From Mimachlamys varia (taxonomy: Eukaryota > Mollusca > Bivalvia > Pectinida > Pectinidae): a stretch of DNA of 64,000 nt. Made by a program: the position numbers and the translations under genes. The stretch covers positions 3,137,501-3,201,500 of the forward strand of contig OX392530.1 in assembly GCA_947623455.1 (NCBI GenBank), in the 5' to 3' direction. Under the pieces are notes generated by a model. It had not been told where the DNA came from. It ran no database searches and saw only the letters and a list, made by a program, of their open reading frames with translations. Below are positions 1-12,100 of this stretch, one piece after another; within the stretch, counting starts at the first letter, position 1, and each line of letters starts with the position of its first letter.

Positions 1-19
1 CCTCCCCTGTTACACTTAC

Positions 20-176
20 TTTCTGTGGAAACATAGATACAGCTCTCCAACTTGGCAGCACTGGCTACTCCGGACCTGACGACAGACACACCAAACAGGT
101 ACGCTGTGTCTGGTGTCAGCGACAAAGTTTGGTGTCGTGTCTGTGAATCTGGGACATCCACCTTCTGTAGCTCTCC
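20..176 (-). CDS. Receptor exon 10: second half of D5 (FN3)
   Basis: Acceptor TATACAG just above 176 and donor GTAAGT at 19-14; phase 0 in, phase 1 out. It encodes GELQKVDVPDSQ, then LSLTPDTAYLFGVSVV and LESCIYVSTE: FN3 strands E to G with the expected L-x-P-x-T-x-Y turn. The frame of the longest ORF here is different and is not the coding one. The gene continues left of the window. Confidence 0.78.
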
Positions 177-3100
177 CTGTATACAGAATAAATCTGTCGT
201 AATATTTCAATCAAAGAGGACAGTTATAATAACTCTATATAAACATCTAAAGTTTGGTGTCGTGTCTGTGAATCTGGGACATCCACCTTCTGTAGCTCTC
301 CCTGTATACAGAATAAATCTGTCGTAATATTTCAATCACAGGTGACAGTTATAATAACTCTATGATCGCATCTATTTATGAAAGGGTAAATCATCTTGTT
401 CTTAGACTTCTCCTGCAGTCAGATGTAGTTAAGCATGTGACTCTATAGATCTTTTCACGTCCGATTGGGGAATCATACCCTGTTGGTCTTTGTGAAAGAA
501 AAGAGAACTACATTTGTATGTATATTTCGTATGTTTACATTTTGTCCCTACCAAGTAGTTTATAGTTTGGATAATGGTTTTATTGACGCCTCTGCATTCT
601 CTGCTTTACCTTAATTTTATACAACACTGACTTCAACTTAATGAAAATTGTTTTCATTGACTTTCATTTACGTAACATCAAAAGATCATGCTTATTCTTT
701 GATGTGATAAGTTGTTTGCGGCTGATCAGAATATCAAGGAATCCTTTCTCCAGTATGCTGTATACCAAACATGCCTATACCTGACCTATAACTCATTTAG
801 CATTGAATTTTCATGATGAACTATTTAAACTTTTGAAATAGCAGACTTTAAATGTGATTCTACCATCAATATCTTCAACGTCTGCATTAAAACTTACAGC
901 ACATTCCTGCCGTGAACCGACCATTGTGCAGTAGACTACGGTGTAATTAAAACTTACAGCACATTCCTGCTGTGAACCGACCAATGTACAGTAGAATACG
1001 GTGTAATTAAAACTTACAGCACATTCCTGCCGTGAACCGACCATTGTACAGTAGACTACGGTGTAATTAAAACTTACAGCACATTCCTGCCGTGAACCGA
1101 ACATTGTACAGTAGAATACGGTGTAATTAAAACTTACAGCACATTCCTGCCGTGAACCGACCATTGTACAGTAGACTACGGTGTAATTAAAACTTACAGC
1201 ACATTCCTGCTGTGAACCGACCATTGTACAGTAGACTACGGTGTAATTAAAACTTACAGCACATTCCTGCCAAGAACCGAACATTTTGCAGTAGACTACG
1301 GTGTAATTAAAACTTACAGCACATTCCTGCCGTGAACCGACCATGCATTGTACAGTAGACTACGGTGTAATTAAAACTTACAGCACATTCCTGCTGTGAA
1401 CCGACCATTGTACAGTAGACTACGGTGTAATTAAAACTTACAGCACATTCCTGCCGTGAACCGACCATTGTACAGTAGACTACGGTGTAATTAAAACTTA
1501 CAGCACATTCCTGCCGTGAACCGACCATTGTACAGTAGACTACGGTGTAATTAAAACTTACAGCACATTCCTGCCAAGAACCGAACATTTTGCAGTAGAC
1601 TACGGTGTAATTAAAACTTACAGCACATTCCTGCCGTGAACCGAACATTTTGCAGTAGACTACGGTGTAATTAAAACTTACAGCACATTCCTACCAAGAA
1701 CCGAACATTGTGCAGTAGACTACGGTGTAATTAAAACTTACATCACATTCCTGCCGTGAACCGACCATTGTACGGTAGACTACGGTTTAATTAAAACTTA
1801 CAGCACATTCCTGCCGTGAACCGAACATTGTACAGTAGACTACGGTGTAATTAAAACTTACAGCACATTCCTGTGTGAACCGAACATTGTACAGTAGACT
1901 ACGGTGTAATTAAAACTTACAGCACATTCCTGCTGTGAACCGACCATTGTACAGTAGACTACGGTGTAATTAAAACTTACAGCACATTCCTGCCGTGAAC
2001 CGAACATTGTACAGTAGACTACGGTGTAATTAAAACTTACAGCACATTCCTGTGTGAACCGAACATTGTACAGTAGACTACGGTGTAATTAAAACTTACA
2101 GCACATTCCTGCTGTGAACCGACCATTGTGCAGTAGACTACGGTGTAACTGGTGAGGAAGTTGACAGAACCAGGGACAGTCCACGATACGTTATACAGCG
2201 AGGCATTACGCTCCACCATAACGGTAGCAGGTGACATACCTGGAATACACAAGGTTGACATAAGGAAAATAAAGATAGACATTTTTTTAAAAAGTCATTG
2301 TAAAACTAGAACTGTAAGCCAATGGCTAACTAATCCCCCCCACTCCTCAATGGAATTGGTTAACAAGTTAAGGAACATTTTTCCAGTCAAAATTTTCTAA
2401 CAAAAACCTGTTCATAGTGACCTGGTTACCAGGGCAACCAAAAGTCTGCATCAAATAATATGCATATATATCTACACATGGTCCCTAACATTCATATGAA
2501 ACTTCAATGAATTTGGTTCACTGGTTAGGCTTTCTTACCTGGTTACCATGGCAACCAAAGTTTCTGCAGAAAAATACCCTGCATGCACATTTACAGTACA
2601 CATGGTCCCTAACATTCCTGAATAGGTTTGCAGGTTTATTAGAACTTGTCTTGACAAACTTTCTCCCAAAAAAACGAAGTATAGTGACCTGATTACCATG
2701 GCAACAAATATTTTTTAATGTGATATAAATTACACACATCTACCATGTATAAGGATTATTGTTCCCAAGTTTCATTGAAATTCCTTCAGTAGTTTTGGAG
2801 GAGTAGCCCGTACATCATTTTGTCTACAGACGGAGGGACGATCTGATTCCAGTATACCACCCCTTAACTTTGTTGCGGAGGGTATAATGTTGTGTCTAAA
2901 GATGGACGGACACCCTGATTCCAGTATACCCCTCCTTACTTCCGTTACGGTGGAATAAAGAGGAACTGAAATTATTTGCAAACTTGCTTTCAACTAAAGA
3001 GATGATGATGAGGCTGGAGTGGTGTGGTGAGTATCTATGTGTGTGACGTACCTGCTGTGTTGATGATGAGGCTGGTGTGGTGAGTATATGTGTGAGTGAC

Positions 3101-6100
3101 TTACCTGTGGTGTTTATGATGAGGCTGGAGTGGTGAGGTGAGTACCTGTGTGAGTGACTTACCTGCGGTGTTGATGATGAGGCTGGAGTGATGAGGTGAG
3201 TACCTGTGGGAGTGACTTACCTGCGGTGTTGATGATGAGGCTGGAGTGATGAGGTGAGTACCTGTGTGTGTGACTTACCTGTGGTGTTGATGATGAGGCT
3301 GGAGTGGTGAGGTGAGTACCTGTATAAGTGACTTACCTGTGGTGTTGATGATGAGGCTGGAGTGGTGTGGTGAGTACCTGTGTGAGTGACTTACCTGTGG
3401 TGTTGATGATGAGGCTGGAGTGGTGAGGTGAGTACCTGTATAAGTGACTTACCTGTGGTGTTGATGATGAGGCTGGAGTGGTGAGGTGAGTGACTTACCT
3501 GTGGTGTTGATGATGAGGCTGGAGTGGTGTGGTGAGTACCTGTGTGTGTGACTTACCTGTGGTGTTGATGATGAGGCTGGAGTGGTGAGGTGAGTACCTG
3601 TGCGAGTGACTTACCTGTGGTGTTGATAATGAGGCTGGAGTGGTGAGGTGAGTACCTGTGTGTGTGACTTACCTGTGGTGTTGATAATGAGGCTGGAGTG
3701 GTGAGGTGAGTACCTGTATAAGTGACTTACCTGTGGTGTTGATAATGAGGCTGGAGTGGTGAGGTGAGTACCTGTATAAGTGACTTACCTGTGGTGTTGA
3801 TAATGAGGCTGGAGTGGTGAGGTGAGTACCTGTATAAGTGACTTACCTGTGGTGTTGATAATGAGGCTGGAGTGGTGAGGGGAGTACCTGTATAAGTGAC
3901 TTACCTGCTGTGTTGATGATGATGCTGGAGTGGTGAGGTGAGTACCTGTGTGAGTGACTTACCTGCGGTGTTGATGATGAGGCTGGAGTGATGAGGTGAG
4001 TACCTGTGTGTGTGACTTACCTGTGGTGTTGATGATGAGGCTGGAGTGGTGAGGTGAGTACCTGTATAAGTGACTTACCTGTGGTGTTGATGATGAGGCT
4101 GGAGTGGTGAGGTGAGTACCTGTATAAGTGACTTACCTGTGGTGTTGATAATGAGGCTGGAGTGGTGAGGTGAGTACCTGTGTGAGTGACTTACCTGCTG
4201 TGTTGATGATGATGCTGGAGTGGTGAGGTGAGTACCTGTGTGTGTGACTTACCTGCTGTGTTGATGATGAGGCTGGAGTGATGAGGTGAGTACCTGTGTG
4301 TGTGACTTACCTGTGGTGTTGATGATGAGGCTGGAGTGGTGAGGTGAGTACCTGTGTGAGTGACTTACCTGTGGTGTTAATGATGAGGCTGGAGTGATGA
4401 GGTGAGTACCTGTGTGTGTGACTTACCTGTGGTGTTGATGATGAGGCTGGAGTGGTGAGGTGAGTGACTTACCTGCGGTGTTGATGATGAGGCTGGAGTG
4501 GTGAGGTGAGTACCTGTGTATATGACTTACCTGTGGTGTTGATGATGAGGCTGGAGTGGTGAGGTGAGTACCTGTGTGAGTGACTTACCTGCGGTGTTGA
4601 TGATGAGGCTGGAGTGGTGAGGTGAGTATCCTTTGACAGTAGCAGCGGCTATTGAGATGTTGTATAGTAGGTTACAGTGGAGGTGGAGATGAACAGAAGT
4701 AGAGTTCTGATTGGAGATGATTTTCGTATAGACTGTTCCTTTTGTCAGTTCAGTATAGTTGATTCTGTAGTTCGTGATTAAACCATTTCTCTCCACCTCT
4801 GGTACCGACTAAAACAGAAAACACAAACTTGGCATCAGCATTACATCTGAGATCGTAATACATCATGCTAATAAGAGACCTAAAGGGCCTGTATTACTTA
4901 ATATTTCTTTTCTAATCAAGTTAAAAAAGAATTTTAACAGAGTACGGTTATCATCTTCTATTTCTGATTTATCTTTACGTGTAAAGCTCAACGGTCCAAT
5001 GAATGGAACACTTGGATGTTAAAATGACCTCAGTCGATATATCTCATGTTGGATCCTGCCAATAATCTGCTCACAGAGATACACATCTTAATACCCCCCA
5101 CTGATTATATAGTGAGCATGAACTGAAGACTAGGTATATCCAAGCTACCAGGATTGGCATCATCATCCCAACCATTGACACCTGATATTAGATTGCTCTT
5201 CATGTACACCAATCGCTACCGAGACTGAACCTTTGGTTTTTAGATCTTTAACTCTAGATCTTTTTGTATCGCAATTCCACTACATGTACAGTAAGCTGGA
5301 TCAAAATAATTACCTTAAAATAAATCATCGACGAAAATCCAGCAGGTGTCTTTCCTTCCTGGATGCATGATTCTGAGGGCTGTCTGAATCCGACCATGTC
5401 CGGGGCTGCTCCTGGAACTAATGAGTTTATTCACTTATTAAAATAGGATCCATAATAGCCTTTATACAAAATTGGTCAAACAAGCGGTAAATTTTTTACA
5501 GAGAGACAAAAGTTTGTGGGGGGGGGGGCTTATTTACAGGCAACCACCCTGTTCCAAGACAAAGTGGGGAGGGGGCTAATTCATGGTAAAATACCGTCGG
5601 TAATGCCTGGTAGTGCTATCACACATACTGACTGACATTAAATTTTTGACCACTGTAGCACAATCTCCCCCTCATCCAAGTATCACCATGTGATGGATAA
5701 GAGGGATTCCCTGTAATAACAATGAAAGCACGAAGTCTGGACGGTTACATTTTAGTAGGTACAATTAAGAAGCGAGACAAATGTGAACCGAAACTGTAGA
5801 AAAAACAAAGTTTGAATCAGACGACTAACAAAAGAATGTGTTCTTACTGTCAAGCACATCTGAATGACAAACAAGAGGCCCATGGACCTTAACGGTCACC
5901 TGATTTTTGACATGAAAGAGAAATATGGGAATGTTGAGATGAATATTTATAACAATACATTGTAGCATATCTGGGAGTGGAAAAAATTAATTTTTGAAAT
6001 TATGTCAATTTGACCCTTTTAGGCCCCACCCCTCAGGCACCTGGGGGTCAGTCAGTGTCAATATGTGCGTACTACTCAAAAGTCATGTCATATTGATAAT

Positions 6101-9100
6101 TTCAACCAAATTTGCATCATTTCTTATGGCAATTAAACAAATAATGCAAAAAAATGTTTTTTTTTCTGCCAATATACTATAGTAAACTTAACCCCTTCCA
6201 CAGGGGGAGATGCAAGACCCCAGAGTCATGAAATTCACAATTTTGGTAAAGAACCTTAAAACCAATCCATCTATGAAGAGTATTTGATTCCAGCATATCT
6301 GGGAGAAGAGAAGAAGATTTTTGAAATTTTTGTTAATTTTACCCTTTTTGGCCCCACCCTCCAGCCCCTGGGGGTCAACTAGGGCCAACATGTACATACC
6401 ATCAAAGTGTCATCCCATGCTGATAATTTGATACAAGTTAGAATGAATTCCAATACAAATCCAACAAATAATAGTCAAAAATGTGATTTCCCTATATACA
6501 CTATAGTAAAGTTTACACCCTCCCAAGGGGCAAATGTGAGACCCCAGGGTCATGAAATTCACAATTTTGGTAAAGCCCCTTAAGATCCTTCCATCTATGA
6601 AGAGTATTTGATTCTACCATATCTAAGAGTAGAGGAGAAGATTTTTGAAATTTTTGTCAATTTTACCCTTTTTGGCCCCGCCCTGCAGGCCCCTGGGGGT
6701 CAACTAGGGCCAACATGTACATACCATCAAAGTGTCATCCCATGCTGATAATTTGATACAAGTTAAAATATGAATTCCAATACAAATCCAACAAATAATT
6801 GTCGAAAATGTGATTTCCCTATATACACTATAGTAAAGTTTACACCCTCCCCAGGGGCAAACATGAGACCCCAGGGTCATGAAATTCACAATTTTGGTAA
6901 AGCACATTAAGACCCTTCCATCTATGAAGAGTATTTGATTCTACCATATCTGAGAGTAGAGAAGAAGATTTTTGAAATTTTTGTCAATTTTACCCTTTTT
7001 GGCCCCGCCCCGCATGCCCCTGGGGGGTAGGGACCATATAATTCACAATTTTGGTTCACCCTCAGCCATGGAAGCTCCCTGCCAAATTTCATTGAATTTA
7101 GTTCAGTGGTTTTGGAGAAGAAGTCGAAAATGTAAAAAGTTTACGGACGGACGACGACGGACAAAAGGCGATTAGAATAGGTCACTTGAGACTTCGTCTC
7201 AGGTGACCTAAAAAGCCCAGGGACACGGGTTGTCGGGTACTTTATAGGCTGACCTCGGATGTTAGTAACAGGATCACTCCAGTAGTCCTTCATTGACAGG
7301 ACTGACTATATACAATGTGATGACCTACCATCTTGGTCTGTTTGGATTATGTTAGTAACGGGATCACTCCAGTAGCCCTTCACTGCGGCCCTATCCGGAT
7401 GGACGGCGATGGTAAATGTGTACAAGGTGTACGGATTTAGGTTACAGACAGTCATATTCTGAGCATCACTCCAAACCTAGAAAAAAAAACAAGAAAATCA
7501 TTGTCACATTGTCATCCTCACTCCACATCTGGGTAAACGTAAAGACAGAAATACATGACAAAGTACTTAATAGTGTAACTGTACGTGTAATATAAAATTA
7601 TCAAGCTACTGTATGTACACAGAAAAAAAGTCCCCAAATCAAAGTTTCACCCTTTTGAAAGCAAAATCGATTTTCACAATGTTTGTCATGTTTAAAAAGA
7701 TTCTCTGCAATTGATAATTTTTATAATTTTTTTTGTTTTGTTTTTAATATTTAATTTTTAAAGCATCAACAGATACAATAACAATCTGATTGAAATACAG
7801 ACCCTCACTATTACTATTGTGCGTAGGATCTGACAGCGACCAATAGAAGGTCATGTGCAGATGACCTTTATTATTCCATTTCTAGGAAATGAACAGCCAA
7901 TCAAAATGCACATTGTAAACGGTGTTTGGTAGACAGACAAAAATGGCGGCGGGTCGAAGCGAAGAAGAGAAAATCATTCAGGACGTATATAACAATTTGA
8001 TTAGTATATTTTGTGATAATTTCTTTACCGTCAGTTGTTATTTCTTTCCGGAAAAACGAAAAACTACAAATCAAACAGATAATGTCCAAGAAGAACACAC
8101 GCCTTGGCGTAGAGACCGCTGAACTGGGCGCCGCCATTTTTGTTTACGGTCGTTCGGGTTGCTCGCTTCTTTACTCTGGTTTAACGGCAAGTGTAGATAC
8201 AAATCGAAGTTAGCTTTTCACTTTCAGAATCTGGTAAGCAGCGATTTGATTGGTGAATACAAAGGTCATCTGCACATGACTTTCTACTGGTCGGTGTCAG
8301 ATCCTACACACGATAGTAATAGTGAGGATCTGTATTTTAATCAGATTGATACAATAATGTCCTAATATGAGGGCTATCATTCACCATACTTCATTCATTC
8401 ACTTCCTTTTTCATTCATTAATTCACTTCATTCAACTGATTCATGCATTCATCCATTCCATAATTGCATACTTTCCCGATAATGGTTTTGTCAAAAATTG
8501 TATCATTATGGTTTTGTAATTGATAATTTTGACCTAATTATTGTTAGTGATAATTGCGGACAATAAACGGCACCAACAATGCCCTCATATACAGTAAATG
8601 TCAACTCTGGGGACATTCGTGCATGTATCGGTAGTTAAAATGGTTGAACCTGAAAAAAAAACCCAGATACAGGCTTGAACCAAGGCTCAGACCTCTGGGT
8701 AAATTTGACACGTGAAGTTTGAGTCCAGATGTACCTGACCAAACTAAGTTGACGCCTTTTGCTAGTTTGCATGATTTCTTTCTAAAATTCAGATGCCAAT
8801 AATAAGATAGGCTACATAATTAAGTGAACGTATGAAAGAAGGCCATTTCACTCTTCTTGATATGTAATTTTTCATCCTCCGAAGTTGAATTTTTACTTTT
8901 AACTTAAGCTCTGTAAGTTTATATTGCGTTTATTGCGTATTATTTCTGTTCCACCAATACCATTTTAATTAATTACGCAAATGCAGCCTAGGGGTTCTGT
9001 TGACAAAAGATATATTTAATACTTCAGCTATGAAGCTGTTTCTGTCACAGAAATCTACAGAGATTTCATTTTCGCAGCAGAATGAAATTTGATTGTGGGA

Positions 9101-12100
9101 TTAATTAAATTTTCTCAATCTCGTATCAATAAACTTATTAAATAACTGCATCGATGTCTTTGTCTAGCCTATCAAGCATACTTGTATAATTGACTTAACT
9201 GACATAAGAAATACCATACCGTGTTTTTCCGTGACGGGTCCCCAACAGGAGTATACTGAACTCTGTAATGTTTCTCTCTTGAGCTGGAGACACTGTCATA
9301 TTTCCATGTTAGAAGCAAGCAGGTGCTCCGATTGGTGAATTTATGACTAAACGATTCCACTGCCTGCGGTTTTACTGTAAGAAAAGTAGCACAAAGAATG
9401 CTAATTAAGATTAATGTTGATTATAGTCAGGCATTGTAACTCATATCACCCCTAAAGACACGTTTGATCTCTTCCAATTCAGAGGATGGAATATTACATA
9501 TTAAGTTTCAGGGGTCAACAGGTTATCCTTGAAGAATTATGTGGGATTCTGAGTATACATCACTGTTAAAGCGCTTTAGAGTGGCTTATGCTAGCTAGAT
9601 AGGGCGCTATATCAAATGTTGTATATTTATTTTATTTATTTCAGCCTAAAGATGCTGACCTATGCATCCTGATCTTAGTGTCCACATTCTAATATTTTGA
9701 CAAGACCATAATCGCTACATCCAGGACCCAGTCAATCACAAGTGATACGTTAGTACAGGCATAGTAGCTAGTCTAGTGGTAGGACGCCGGGCTAATGACC
9801 AAAGAGTCGTGGGTACAAGTCATGTGTTGTATCTATGAGCAATATACTTTTCTACCACGATACCTTGTGTTATTCCACCCTCAGACCATTGTATAAACTT
9901 GCTGACTGTTGGATAAATATATGTTATATCATACCACTAGTGGAAAATGACCTTCCAGACTTTTAATTGGTTGAGATGAGTTGAACTTTGACAGGAAATC
10001 ATCTGATTCAATGCAACGTGCTGATTGTTGATGTCGTCACAATTTGACGGGAATATATTTGATGATGATGTGTATTCACGCAAATATTCTGCGGTTCACA
10101 GAAAACAACCCTGCCACTGTGACTTAATATTATTGTGGTAGAAATAGGTCACACAACTCATGGTTATTCGATATGGAATTTATTTCACTCTTGTTCACTA
10201 TTTTCAAAAATAACAAAAAACACAAGTTTTAACTTGTGTCTTTTGTAACTTTTAAAAAATAATGAACTTGAGTGAAATAAATTCCATATCCAACATCCAC
10301 TCATTGTGTAACCTCTATTACTCCAATTGTTTCAGTCTACTCAGCTGTAAATGTGCACATAGATAGGCAGCGGTAAAATTGTTGAATTCAGTAAGCTGTC
10401 CAGGGAGTTCAGAAATTTGCATTTTGAAAATGCCCGATAACCAGGGATAATAATCTTTGAACCACTTTGAGACAACCTACAAACAACACTGTCAGTTTGT
10501 GCAGTATATATGAACCTCAAATCATTATTATAACATACTAATAATGTGAAAATACATGCAAATTAACAAACTCTCCATACATATACTAACCAAATATGAG
10601 AGGTTGAAAAATGCTGTTAAACAGTGATTAAACTTATCACCTTTCAAACAACTAGGTACCAGATACTGACCTCTTGACAAATGACAATCTCATTAAGATT
10701 TTAAAAAAATGAGAGGGAATTTTTCCTCAATGCACCAAAGATGCATCGTAACAAGTTCAGTGCATTATATTTGAAAATAAAAATACCGTTTTCATCACGA
10801 GTTTTTATAATCCACGGTCCCAACATTGAGATGTTTTTGTGTCGGTTCATGTTTGTCACCTTCAGTAGAAACCCTACTTGGTTCAAATCAATGGCAGCAT
10901 CTCCAGGGTTCCATGTACATTCATTTTTATTCAACATATCTGGACAGGTAATGTTGGCACCATTATACCTTAAAAGATAGCATTCATTAATTAAAAATTA
11001 TCACAAAATGGGGATACTAATATTACTTGTAATACACAAATAATGTTGGCGCCATTATACCTTAAAAAATAGCATTCATTAATTAAAAATAATCACAAAA
11101 TGGGGATACTTATATTATTTGTAATACACAAATAATGAAAATCTTACAATCACCATCATTCATTAAGCTAAAATATACTATTAATATGCATATAAACACA
11201 TACATCAATAAATAAAAGTCAGTAATATATACATGTTGTCTATGTTGAGAGCCTAAAATGCAGACGAGAAAAAGGTGCATCTTCAAAATGTTTCTTGAAT
11301 ATGGCCCGAGTATTTGTAATGATGCTGCATTATTGCAACTTCCTTATTCAGAAAAATGTCAGATGCAAAGGATCCAAAGGGCCTGTATCCCCACATATCA
11401 TATATTTTTTACTTTCAGAGTAAAGGTATTTAGGTAAAGCTTTATCATGCTATATAGCACTTTATGTCACATTATTACTGATCTCTGACAGATATTTCTA
11501 TTTCTTTATACATGTATATTTAAAAATTACTTTATAATGAAAACATATTGCTACACTTTAAAATCTTATTTTGCACTCCTCTTTATATCATGTTGTATTT
11601 GTCAGACAAAAACGTGATATTAACAGGAATGTGACATTAAGAGAAACATGTTTTATAGCTAAATCTAGTGCATTTCCAAACTCCATAACTTAAAGTAAGC
11701 TATTCAATGTATATATGAAGAGGTATCAATTTATAAATAACATTATTTCATTAAAGATTTTTTTTGTTGCAATATACAAGTTGTATCTGAAATCCATGGA
11801 AATGACATCATTTTCAGCATATTTGATTTGATTGGTTAAAAAAACATAATATTAAGGGGAATTCACCTCAAAATACATGAAATTAACCAAATAAAATTAC
11901 ATAGATTATAGAAAGGGAAAATGGTGATTTGGAAAAACATGATATAAAGAGGAATGTGATATTAATAGGAGTGATATTAAGTGGATTCCACATTCCTCTT
12001 TATATCATGTTTTTCCAAATCACCATTTTCCCCTTTATAGTCATTCTGATGGTGGTCTACGTTTTTCAACATATTGGACACATGTGGTCAGGAAATTGCA

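Noticed and set aside
811..1648. Minus-strand ORFs of 177 and 113 residues as stand-alone repeat proteins
   Set aside because: They run through copies of a splice donor; interpreted as an intronic minisatellite derived from receptor exon 9, although partial inclusion in mRNA cannot be excluded.
7901..8213. Overlapping ORFs on both strands near 8 kb
   Set aside because: They lie inside a palindromic element and mirror each other.
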